A stretch of 21,208 nucleotides of DNA from positions 1-21,208 of the forward strand of contig CAYGJN010000039.1 of the NCBI GenBank assembly GCA_964350135.1. Direction: 5' to 3'. Shown here piece by piece: positions 1-6,949 of the stretch. The first letter of the stretch is position 1. Every line of letters starts with the position of its first letter. The DNA is from CAYGJN01 sp964350135. GTDB lineage: Bacteria; Bdellovibrionota; Bacteriovoracia; Bacteriovoracales; Bacteriovoracaceae. The notes under the pieces were generated by a model. That model made no database searches and had not been told where the DNA came from. It saw only the letters and a program-made list of their open reading frames with translations. The translations under genes and the position numbers were made by a program.

Positions 1-223
1 AACCACCACCCCCAACATCATAATGTCTGCCATCTTGAGTCTGTAAAGTTTGAGTTTTATCAATATCAATTGCTCTTGAGAGTGCCTCTTCAAAGTCTAA
101 ACGTTTGGCCTTATATCCTGGCGTATCAGCATTCGTGATATTTGAAGTAATGACTTCATTTCGAAGCTGTCTTAGATTTAGGGATGCCGCCAAGGCCTTC
201 ATCGTTGTATCCATGACTTTCAT
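1..223 (-). CDS. flgB: Flagellar basal-body rod protein FlgB (partial)
   Basis: This is the N-terminal part of a proximal rod protein of the flagellar basal body, exported by the flagellar type III apparatus into the periplasm. I translated it directly: it begins MKVMDTTMKALAASL and contains the rod-protein signature NITNADTPGYKAKRLDFEEA at about residues 29-48, which is typical of FlgB. About 74 codons are visible before the gene runs off the left edge. The ATG at 223 is preceded by AAAGGAGT (about 240-233) with about 10 bases spacing; a second ATG lies three codons in. It starts 15 bases after the stop of the AAA+ regulator, and its ribosome binding site overlaps the end of that gene, so the two are almost certainly co-transcribed. 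flgC and fliE usually follow, but they would lie outside the window. Confidence 0.92.
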   Translation of the reverse strand, partial: MKVMDTTMKALAASLNLRQLRNEVITSNITNADTPGYKAKRLDFEEALSRAIDIDKTQTLQTQDGRHYDVGGGG

Positions 224-238
224 TAGAGCAATACTCCT

Positions 239-1180
239 TTATCTTAAGTTTAAGAAAAAGTTTGAACCGTCTGAACGGTACTCATTAATCTTATTTCTTA
301 AAGTCCTAATAGAAACACCCAGTATCTTTGCTGCCTGCGTTCTGTTTTCACTAGTATGAACAAGTGCCTTTTTAATAAGAAGTTTCTCAGCTTCTTTAAG
401 AGACATAAGTTTAATTCCATCTTCTGAGTCATCAGAGATAATTGAATTAACTTTTCTATCACCCAAAGCTAAATCATCAGCTGTAATAATCTCACCATTT
501 GAATTGTCTAATGAAGCTTCAACAACGGACTTAAGCTCAGACACATTATGGGTCCAATAATGAGCAATCATTTTCTTCATTGACTCGTCATCATAACTAG
601 GGATGGTAACTCCTCTTTCAACACAAATATCGTTCAAAAAACTATTAGCAAGATATTGAATATCTTCTAAACGCTCTCTAAGTGATGTTATTGTTATTTG
701 TGTTCCAGAGATATATGTATAAAGTGCGCGATAAAAACGACCCGAGCCAACAAGCTTTGAAAGATTCTTTGTTGTGGTAGCTATAAATCGTATATCGATA
801 TCATAATCAGTTAGCTCATGAAAAATTTGAAACAAGCGTTTTTGAAATTGTTCAGCAACACCGTCAACATTACTAAGAATTACGGTTCCACCATTTGCTC
901 TTTCAAGAATGCCCTTAACAAAGCTTCCAGACTCTTCTTCTCGATATCCCAAAATTTCATTCTCAACTAATTGTGCATCATTCGAACAATCAACAGTAAG
1001 GATTGGCTTAGTTGCTCTATTTGAAAGAGAGTGAATAAAATGAGCAAGAGATTTCTTACCTGTACCAAGCTCACCTACTAAAAGAATTGGTGCTTTAGTG
1101 GCTGCAACGTTTTCTGCAAACTTTAAGACTTTTAGAGCTTTGGCATCCCTTCCAAATAACTCTCTTTTAATCGCTTCCAT
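239..1180 (-). CDS. Degenerate sigma-54-activator-like AAA+ regulator with Fis-type HTH
   Basis: Probably a DNA-binding regulator of the adjoining flagellar genes. The 313 residues begin directly with the AAA+ domain: there is no receiver, PAS or GAF domain. Walker A is recognisable (GELGTGKK, 36-43). The loop that should hold GAFTGA, the sigma-54 contact, reads SGSFVKG (84-90). Walker B reads VILSNVDG (100-107), without the Asp-Glu pair. The sensor I region reads ATTTKNL (134-140). Two arginines (148, 151) sit where the arginine fingers fall. The lid segment HNVSELKSVVE (211-221) resembles the family's GNVRELENLVE. A well-kept Fis-type HTH covers about 266-302 (NRTQAAKILGVSIRTLRNKI). ATP may bind, but hydrolysis and sigma-54 remodelling look unlikely; TyrR is a known family member that lost GAFTGA. 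The ATG at 1180 has AGGAGG at 1190-1185. The gene sits 26 bases after the TPR gene and 15 before flgB. Confidence 0.85.
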   Translation of the reverse strand: MEAIKRELFGRDAKALKVLKFAENVAATKAPILLVGELGTGKKSLAHFIHSLSNRATKPILTVDCSNDAQLVENEILGYREEESGSFVKGILERANGGTVILSNVDGVAEQFQKRLFQIFHELTDYDIDIRFIATTTKNLSKLVGSGRFYRALYTYISGTQITITSLRERLEDIQYLANSFLNDICVERGVTIPSYDDESMKKMIAHYWTHNVSELKSVVEASLDNSNGEIITADDLALGDRKVNSIISDDSEDGIKLMSLKEAEKLLIKKALVHTSENRTQAAKILGVSIRTLRNKINEYRSDGSNFFLNLR

Positions 1181-1206
1181 TAGACCTCCTGTCTATGTTA
1201 AATTGA

Positions 1207-3933
1207 TTAGTTGACTATTTTTTCATCAAGTTTTAATGCTGTTATCTGTGTTTTTGACATCTCTTTCAAATACACCGCTGTCGTCTCGTCTGAAACTAAC
1301 TGCTCGTAGATCTTCAGCCCTTCTTCCTTTTTTTTTAAACTAACTAAACTATTCGCTAAAAGATAACTAAGTCTAGAGCTGTACTCAGACTGATCATAAT
1401 CTTTTAAAAACCTTTTCACCTCAGATTCAACAAGCAAGTCACCATCTTGAGTTTTTCTATTTGAAAGTGACTCTATGTATAAGTAACGGACTTTTTCTTC
1501 TAGCTTATAAAGAGGAGACTTAGAATCTGAGCCTTCTCCTATATCTGCCATAAGGGCATTGGCAACTTTATCAAATTGAGTTGTCTTACCTTCTGCAAAT
1601 AATGCTTCAATGTATGAGTCAAAAAAGTTTGCTACTTCAATTTTATTAAGAGGAAGAGAGTCTGGTGTAACTCTTAAAAAAAGTTCAGCATTTGCAATAG
1701 CTCTTTTATGATTTTTTAATTTATAATGGGCAACAGTAAGATAGAAAAGCTTTCTATCGGCGCCAACAGACATTTTCTCAATTACTTTAACAACTTCATC
1801 CCAATTCTTCTTTCTTATCATCTTAGCAATTTCTACTTCTTCAACTAGAGACTTTACACTCTTAAATTTAATTCTCGGAGACCATATTGGAAAAGTTCTT
1901 GTTGGAGATTCTTTTATTCTATTCAGGTTTGCTAGAGTTCTATCCACACCATCTGTTAGGCCGAGATTCACATAAGATTGAGCAATAATAAAATTTAAAT
2001 AAGGATCCCCTGCAACTTTGTCTTCATACAGACTTCTATAAATTTCCCATAGTTTTACTGATCTACTATACTCAAACTGCTCAAAAGTTTGCTTAATCAG
2101 GCCGTATACTATTTCAGCACCATCACCTTCAAACAATCTTCTTTCAACTGGCTTAAAGGTTTTAATTGGGATAGTGGCCAAGTAAGCGAGAGCGTCTTTA
2201 AACTTTTCTTGATTTACAAGAGAGCGCATTCTTACGAGCCAAAGCAGTTGCTTTAAGTCATTATCAATAACCACTTTTTCATCATCATCATAATCTAGAA
2301 AACTTAAGACCTCTAAGTCTTCGACTGTTGGCTTTATTTTTCTCGCCACTCTTAGAGCAACATATCTAAGTTTTGCTTCGTATCTTGCTTTTGGATCTGA
2401 AGAGCGATTAATTGCATTTTTATAAAGTTCAACAACTTTACTAGTTTCTCTTTCTGTAATTTCATAAGAAAGAGCCAAGCGTACTCGTGCAAATGAGGCA
2501 TGGCTGGTATGAGAATTATCTTTAAGATAAGTATCAAAAAGCTTAATTGCTTCAGTATATTTAGATTTTCTGAAATAAGCCTCTGCTACATTGTAAAGGA
2601 TTGATCCTTCAATAGGTTTTTGCAAACCTTTTGCCTTAGACTCATATAATTTAATAACATCTTCGCCTCGGTTTTCTTTTAAAAGCACATAAATCTCATA
2701 GGCCAATAATGTCTGAGCTGAAACAAGTTTTTGCACAGAGGGCTCGGATGAGAATTGCTTAATTTTTTCAACTTGCTTTAAGGCAGCTAACGAATAAAAG
2801 ATATAACCAGCCGCTACGTCTGACGTTTCTCTATCAAATTCTGTTTTACTATAAACGTAAAGCCTTTTTGCAGTTTGCAAAGACTCCAGGTAGCTATTTT
2901 CATTAAGAGAGTACTGGAGCATATAGTTTAAAATACCTCTTCTCATTTCATATTCTTGAGAACGATCAACAATATTTGAAAGAATTGTAACTGCTGACTT
3001 GATTGGTTTCTTGTCTGTATTATTAAGATTTTCACGAATTATGGCACAGGCCTTCAAATAATCGTTCAAGTCATAATTTTTGTCGACACCATATTTTTTA
3101 TCGTAAAGTCTAATAGACTTTGCCATTAATCCAAACTTTCTTTTTCTATATAAATTGATCGTAAGCTGCATATGAGCTTCATCTTCTCCAGCTTTTTCTA
3201 AGTTTCTATCCTTAATAGGATAGAAATATTCAGGTGTTTTTCTTTGAAGATTAATAATTTCCTGAACTCTTGGAGATAATGCTTTGTAGTCCCATACAAG
3301 AGAGGCACCATATCGATAGTCTCTATATTCTTTATCTTTTTTTACAACTTGTTTTTTAGTTTTTGTAATTCCTCTTTTAATATTCTTGATTGATTTTTCT
3401 ATGGAGAATTTTTTCTTTGAGGCAACCTTATTAGCAGTTTTTTTAGAAGTACTAACCCCTGCACCTTTTACTTTTTTTATCTTAGTCTCAGGAATAACAA
3501 CTTGACTAATTTTCTTTTCATCGTCTGTATCACTTTTCCAAAAGTCTAATACATACTTTTTATCTTTAGATCGATAGAATGAGAACAGCTCAACAGCATT
3601 GTCTTTAAGGTCTATTCTTATCTGTGCAGCCTTTTCGGGAAAGTCTTTCGAACTACTGCTTAAATTAGTAAAATAATCTTCTCTTAATTGAATTTTTTTT
3701 AATGAGTTTTGAATTTTTTTAAATAGTTGTAGATTTAGAGTTTCTAGAAAAAAACCATTTCCAGTTTTCGTGATAAGTAGTTGTTCTTTTGGAACATAAA
3801 TATTCCAACGTAGATGTGTATTAAAACTTTGTTCAGTTATTAAGGATGCTGCAGCCTGGGGTGCATAATTTGCAAGCAGACAAAAAAGCAATGTCAATAT
3901 TTTGGAGGAATGTCTTGTGCTAAGACTCATCAT
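1207..3933 (-). CDS. Secreted TPR-repeat protein, first gene of the flagellar cluster
   Basis: The 908-residue protein has an N-terminal signal peptide (hydrophobic core about 11-20, likely cut near the Ala-rich stretch 27-29), so it is probably periplasmic. Three zones follow. Residues about 35-135 look beta-rich and end in a YVLDFW segment (127-132). A very lysine-rich linker spans about 139-201. The rest is alpha-helical with TPR-like repeats, clearest at 443-476 (ILYNVAEAYFRKSKYTEAIK). Function is not recognisable from motifs. Its place at the head of a unit with a regulator and flgB suggests a flagellar role. The architecture (secreted, beta N-domain, long TPR superhelix) recalls PflA-type periplasmic motor-scaffold proteins of Campylobacter, but that is an analogy and not shown homology. 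Tandem ATG codons (3933, 3930) follow AGGAAG at 3949-3944. An ordinary TPR scaffold in outer-membrane or cell-wall work is the main alternative. Confidence 0.8.
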   Translation of the reverse strand: MMSLSTRHSSKILTLLFCLLANYAPQAAASLITEQSFNTHLRWNIYVPKEQLLITKTGNGFFLETLNLQLFKKIQNSLKKIQLREDYFTNLSSSSKDFPEKAAQIRIDLKDNAVELFSFYRSKDKKYVLDFWKSDTDDEKKISQVVIPETKIKKVKGAGVSTSKKTANKVASKKKFSIEKSIKNIKRGITKTKKQVVKKDKEYRDYRYGASLVWDYKALSPRVQEIINLQRKTPEYFYPIKDRNLEKAGEDEAHMQLTINLYRKRKFGLMAKSIRLYDKKYGVDKNYDLNDYLKACAIIRENLNNTDKKPIKSAVTILSNIVDRSQEYEMRRGILNYMLQYSLNENSYLESLQTAKRLYVYSKTEFDRETSDVAAGYIFYSLAALKQVEKIKQFSSEPSVQKLVSAQTLLAYEIYVLLKENRGEDVIKLYESKAKGLQKPIEGSILYNVAEAYFRKSKYTEAIKLFDTYLKDNSHTSHASFARVRLALSYEITERETSKVVELYKNAINRSSDPKARYEAKLRYVALRVARKIKPTVEDLEVLSFLDYDDDEKVVIDNDLKQLLWLVRMRSLVNQEKFKDALAYLATIPIKTFKPVERRLFEGDGAEIVYGLIKQTFEQFEYSRSVKLWEIYRSLYEDKVAGDPYLNFIIAQSYVNLGLTDGVDRTLANLNRIKESPTRTFPIWSPRIKFKSVKSLVEEVEIAKMIRKKNWDEVVKVIEKMSVGADRKLFYLTVAHYKLKNHKRAIANAELFLRVTPDSLPLNKIEVANFFDSYIEALFAEGKTTQFDKVANALMADIGEGSDSKSPLYKLEEKVRYLYIESLSNRKTQDGDLLVESEVKRFLKDYDQSEYSSRLSYLLANSLVSLKKKEEGLKIYEQLVSDETTAVYLKEMSKTQITALKLDEKIVN

Positions 3934-4048
3934 GATTGCGAAACTTCCTGTTTCTAATTTACCAACTCCCTCATCCTAAGAGAGTTTTACTTGTTTCTAT
4001 TCTACATGTTTTCTAATTGAAAAAAAGTAAATATTTCCCCACCGGATA

Positions 4049-4083
4049 AATTTTCCTATTGTCTTTTTGACACCAGGAAAATT
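4049..4083. promoter_or_regulatory. Nested inverted repeat in the divergent intergenic region
   Basis: AATTTTCCT (4049-4057) and AGGAAAATT (4075-4083) are perfect 9-base inverted arms. Inside them TGTC (4060-4063) and GACA (4069-4072) form a second inverted pair around TTTTT. Both pairs share the same centre, 4066. The element lies between the TPR/flagellar operon (minus) and the lipoprotein-mla operon (plus), so it could be an operator acting on one or both. It could also form a hairpin, but no T-run follows on the plus strand to make it a terminator. Function is inferred from symmetry and place only. Confidence 0.45.
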
Positions 4084-4162
4084 CACCCTGTTTACGCGAG
4101 CTTAGAATTCATCTTTAATAATATGAAGGATATTAAGCTCTTAGAGACTAAATAAGTCAGAT

Positions 4163-4642
4163 ATGCAAAAACTTCTCTACTCAACTATTGTTATCTTTTT
4201 AGCATACGCATGCTCAGTTCCTGATCTTGCAAAGGAGCTAAAAGATAAGAAGTATTCCATCAATCTAGAAGGAGACTTTTGGCAAGAGCTCTCTAATGAG
4301 ATTGCAGATAAGGCCTATAAAAGTCCAAGTGGAGCTATTGTTTTTTTTAATAGTCAGTGCCGGAAATACTCTGTGCCAGGGCTAAGAAAGCTTCAAAAGA
4401 ATCTTTTCTACGGTGTAGATAAACTTGAACATATCCATAAAGAAAAAGTCACTATCTTTAATAGAGAAGGACTTTATACTAAATCAAAGGGACGCTTGGA
4501 CGGTGTAGCTGTTTACCTTTATTCCAAAATTTTTAATAAGGATCATTGCTCCTACGATATAGTTCTCATCTCCCCTATTCAAACCCATACAAAAGATATT
4601 GATACCAAGTTTAACAAAATAGAAAAAGCGCTGGTCTTTTAA
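4163..4642 (+). CDS. Putative lipoprotein of unknown function leading the mla operon
   Basis: The 159-residue protein begins with a short positively charged, hydrophobic signal segment and a cysteine at residue 17 (IFLAYAC). The residues before Cys are a weak match to the lipobox (Ala at -3 and -1, Tyr at -2), so a lipoprotein is likely but not certain. The rest has no motif I recognise; it is mixed alpha/beta with cysteines in FFNSQC and DHC segments. The stop codon overlaps the start of the next gene (TAATG), so translation is coupled to mlaE and a role with the lipid transporter is a fair inference. No clear Shine-Dalgarno precedes the ATG at 4163. It does not resemble MlaA, MlaB or MlaC in any feature I can see. 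Confidence 0.75.
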   Translation: MQKLLYSTIVIFLAYACSVPDLAKELKDKKYSINLEGDFWQELSNEIADKAYKSPSGAIVFFNSQCRKYSVPGLRKLQKNLFYGVDKLEHIHKEKVTIFNREGLYTKSKGRLDGVAVYLYSKIFNKDHCSYDIVLISPIQTHTKDIDTKFNKIEKALVF

Positions 4643-5409
4643 TGATTAAAACATTGAGTAATGCTGCATTTATAGTTGGTGAAATTTCATTTCTTATAAA
4701 AGACTCTGTTATTGGTTCTTTTACAAGACCATTTTATTTTTCAAGAATTGTAGATCAGATAAGAGCTCTAGGCTCAGAGTCCGTTATTATTACTACTGTT
4801 ATTGGAATGACTACTGGCTTTATAATGACTCTGCAATTTGGCCACGGTCTCGCAAAGTTTGGTGGAACCCTCTATGTACCGGCCTTAGTTTCACTTTCAA
4901 TTTTTCGCGAAATGGCTCCAATGTTCCTCTCTCTGGTTATTGCAGGTCGTGTAGGCTCGGGTATAGCAGCTGAAATTGGAGCCATGAATGTAACACAACA
5001 AATCGATGCACTCAGGGCCATGGGAACCTCTCCTGTTAGAGTATTAGTAGTTCCAAGAATGCTTGCTCTTATGATAGCTCTTCCGCTTCTTGCAACATAT
5101 GCAGACTTTGTAGGACTCATAGGCAGCTTCTTTGTTTCTTATATGGAATTTGATATGTCCCTAGGTTTTTTTATGAATAAAGTTTTAACAACTTTAAAAA
5201 TGCATGACTATATTAGTGGGCTAGTTAAAACTATTATCTTTGCTTTTATCATTACAATAGTTGCTTGTCATAGAGGTCTAAAAACTAAATGTGGAACTAA
5301 GGGTGTTGGAGATGCTGCTACTTGGGTTGTAGTCACAAGCTCAGTATGGATCCTAATATCTGACTTTATTCTTACTAAAATCTTTTTAACTTTCTGGATT
5401 GGTAAATGA
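4642..5409 (+). CDS. mlaE: MlaE-family ABC transporter permease
   Basis: This is the integral inner-membrane subunit of an MCE-type lipid transporter, the system that moves phospholipid between the outer and inner membranes. At 255 residues it has the family's usual size. The hallmark stretch is SIFREMAPMF (86-95) followed by AGRVGSGIAAEIGAM (101-115) and QQIDALRAMG (119-128), the coupling region of MlaE/YrbE proteins. Hydrophobic segments lie at about 47-65, 92-106, 138-166, 193-210 and 226-249. The start overlaps the lipoprotein stop by one base, and the stop overlaps the mlaF start (ATGA), so it is made with its ATPase. Family membership is secure. The direction of transport and the exact lipid substrate are not shown by sequence. 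Confidence 0.93.
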   Translation: MIKTLSNAAFIVGEISFLIKDSVIGSFTRPFYFSRIVDQIRALGSESVIITTVIGMTTGFIMTLQFGHGLAKFGGTLYVPALVSLSIFREMAPMFLSLVIAGRVGSGIAAEIGAMNVTQQIDALRAMGTSPVRVLVVPRMLALMIALPLLATYADFVGLIGSFFVSYMEFDMSLGFFMNKVLTTLKMHDYISGLVKTIIFAFIITIVACHRGLKTKCGTKGVGDAATWVVVTSSVWILISDFILTKIFLTFWIGK

Positions 5410-6158
5410 AGCCTGCAATACTTGAAGTCAAAGATGTACACAAGAGCTTTGAAGGAAATCTAATTCATAAAGGTGTTAGCTTTCAGCTAAGAGAAGGAGA
5501 ATCTCTCGGTCTTTTAGGTGGTTCAGGAACTGGCAAGTCCGTATTGCTTAGATCTCTTATTGGGCTAGAGTATATTGACTCCGGTGAGATTCTCTATCAA
5601 GGGAAAAGAATTGATCATCTTAGCGAAGAGGAATATTTTCCAATTAGAAAAGAAGTTTCTTATGCATTTCAAAGCGGTGCCCTCTTTGACTCAATAAATG
5701 TATTTGAGAATATCGCATTTCCATTATTTGAGCATACTAATAAAAATGAAGATATTGTTGCTCAGGAAGTTGAAAGAGTTCTTGAGTTAGTCGACATGAA
5801 GGGTAAACAAGACCTTCTTCCAAGTGATTTATCAGGAGGGATGCAAAAACGTGTTGGCCTTGCCCGGTCTATCATTTTAAACCCCAAGATAGTTCTTTAT
5901 GATGAGCCCACGGCAGGTCTAGACCCAAGTAATACTCAAAATGTTATCGAAATTATGAATCGCCTTAAATCACAAGGAATATCCTCAATTTTTGTCACAC
6001 ATGATATTCCGGCTGCAATAAAGACCTGTGACAGGATAGTTTTGCTTCTTAATGGTAAAATATTTTTTGAAGGAACCCCTGAAGAATTTATGCAAAGTAA
6101 GCACCCTGAAATCAAAAAGTTTTTTGATCAAGGGCTAAAAAAGAGTCATTTTTTATGA
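5406..6158 (+). CDS. mlaF: MlaF-family ABC transporter ATP-binding protein
   Basis: This cytoplasmic ATPase subunit drives the MlaE/MlaD lipid transporter. All ABC motifs are intact in 250 residues: Walker A GGSGTGKS (38-45), Q-loop Gln89, signature LSGGM (142-146) followed by QKRVGLARSI, Walker B VLYDEP (163-168) with catalytic Glu167, the D-loop AGLD (170-173) and switch histidine in FVTHD (196-200). The LSGGMQKRVGLARSI wording and the early FQSGALFDS segment (88-96) are characteristic of the MlaF group rather than of amino-acid importers. Four-base overlaps (ATGA) at both ends couple it to mlaE and mlaD. No mlaB (STAS) gene follows in this operon. Confidence 0.94.
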   Translation: MKPAILEVKDVHKSFEGNLIHKGVSFQLREGESLGLLGGSGTGKSVLLRSLIGLEYIDSGEILYQGKRIDHLSEEEYFPIRKEVSYAFQSGALFDSINVFENIAFPLFEHTNKNEDIVAQEVERVLELVDMKGKQDLLPSDLSGGMQKRVGLARSIILNPKIVLYDEPTAGLDPSNTQNVIEIMNRLKSQGISSIFVTHDIPAAIKTCDRIVLLLNGKIFFEGTPEEFMQSKHPEIKKFFDQGLKKSHFL

Positions 6159-6949
6159 GAAGAGAAGAAGTTAAAAACACTATCAAGGCGGGCATTTTTA
6201 TTGCTTCAATGTCCATTATTGGGCTTGTTATTGTTTTCTTTATTGGTAAAGAGTCAGCTTTGTTTGATTCGAAATATATCTACCGCTCAAAATTAACTGA
6301 CGCTCAAAATTTAAGAGTAGGTGCCAAAGTTAAACTTAAAGGAATCAAGGTCGGACATTTACAAAAGATTGATTTTGAAAATATTAACTCAATTATCCTT
6401 GATATGAATATTACTTCTAAGTACTCACATCTTATTAGAGAAGATTCTTATTTAAGTATAAGAACTCAAGGAATGCTTGGCGATAAATATGTTGAAATTC
6501 TTGGAGGCTCAGAACTAACTCCTCCTTTGAAAAATGGCGGATACATTCAATCAAAAACAGGAAAAGGGCTTACAGATGTTTTCATGAAAGGAGGGGACCT
6601 TCTTTCTGTTACAACAAATGTTCTTTCCAAGGTTGATACTCTCCTCGCACAACTCACTGTTGAAAATAATATTTACAATACTCTTAATAATATAAGCAAA
6701 AGTTCAAATAAGCTTACGAATCTATTAACTCATATTGACGGTAAAAAACTTGGTAATGTAGTGAATAACCTTGATGCCATTTCAACTCGAATGAGTTCTG
6801 GTCCAGGTACAATATACTCATTAATCTATGATCAAACAGCCTATGAAGAATTAAGAACTATTCTTGGTGGAGCTCAAAGAAATAAGATGCTGAAGTATTT
6901 TATTAGAGAATCAATTAAAAATTCTGAAAAAGTGGAATCTAAAGACTAA
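6155..6949 (+). CDS. mlaD: MlaD-family MCE-domain lipid-binding protein
   Basis: This substrate-binding subunit is anchored in the inner membrane and faces the periplasm; in the family, MlaD hexamers form a ring on MlaE. The 264-residue protein has one N-terminal membrane anchor (about 11-31) and a single MCE domain at about 41-118, with the typical NLRVGAKVKLKGIKVG (52-67) and GMLGDKYVEILGG (106-118) segments. A mainly helical tail of about 145 residues follows; it is longer than in E. coli MlaD (183 residues), so this protein may build an extended channel. It starts inside the mlaF stop (ATGA) and is the last gene of the operon. No mlaC follows. Its last 11 bases overlap the end of the convergent response-regulator gene. 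Confidence 0.92.
   Translation: MRREEVKNTIKAGIFIASMSIIGLVIVFFIGKESALFDSKYIYRSKLTDAQNLRVGAKVKLKGIKVGHLQKIDFENINSIILDMNITSKYSHLIREDSYLSIRTQGMLGDKYVEILGGSELTPPLKNGGYIQSKTGKGLTDVFMKGGDLLSVTTNVLSKVDTLLAQLTVENNIYNTLNNISKSSNKLTNLLTHIDGKKLGNVVNNLDAISTRMSSGPGTIYSLIYDQTAYEELRTILGGAQRNKMLKYFIRESIKNSEKVESKD

Noticed and set aside
4123..4155. Ten-codon upstream reading frame (MKDIKLLETK) before the lipoprotein gene
   Set aside because: No ribosome binding site precedes it and a promoter start may lie inside it; nothing supports translation.
3950..4162. Sigma-54 or sigma-28 promoter for the TPR/flgB operon
   Set aside because: No GG-N10-GC pair or TAAA...GCCGATAA match was found on either strand; only weak -10-like boxes (TAGAAT on minus, TAATAT on plus) without good -35 partners.
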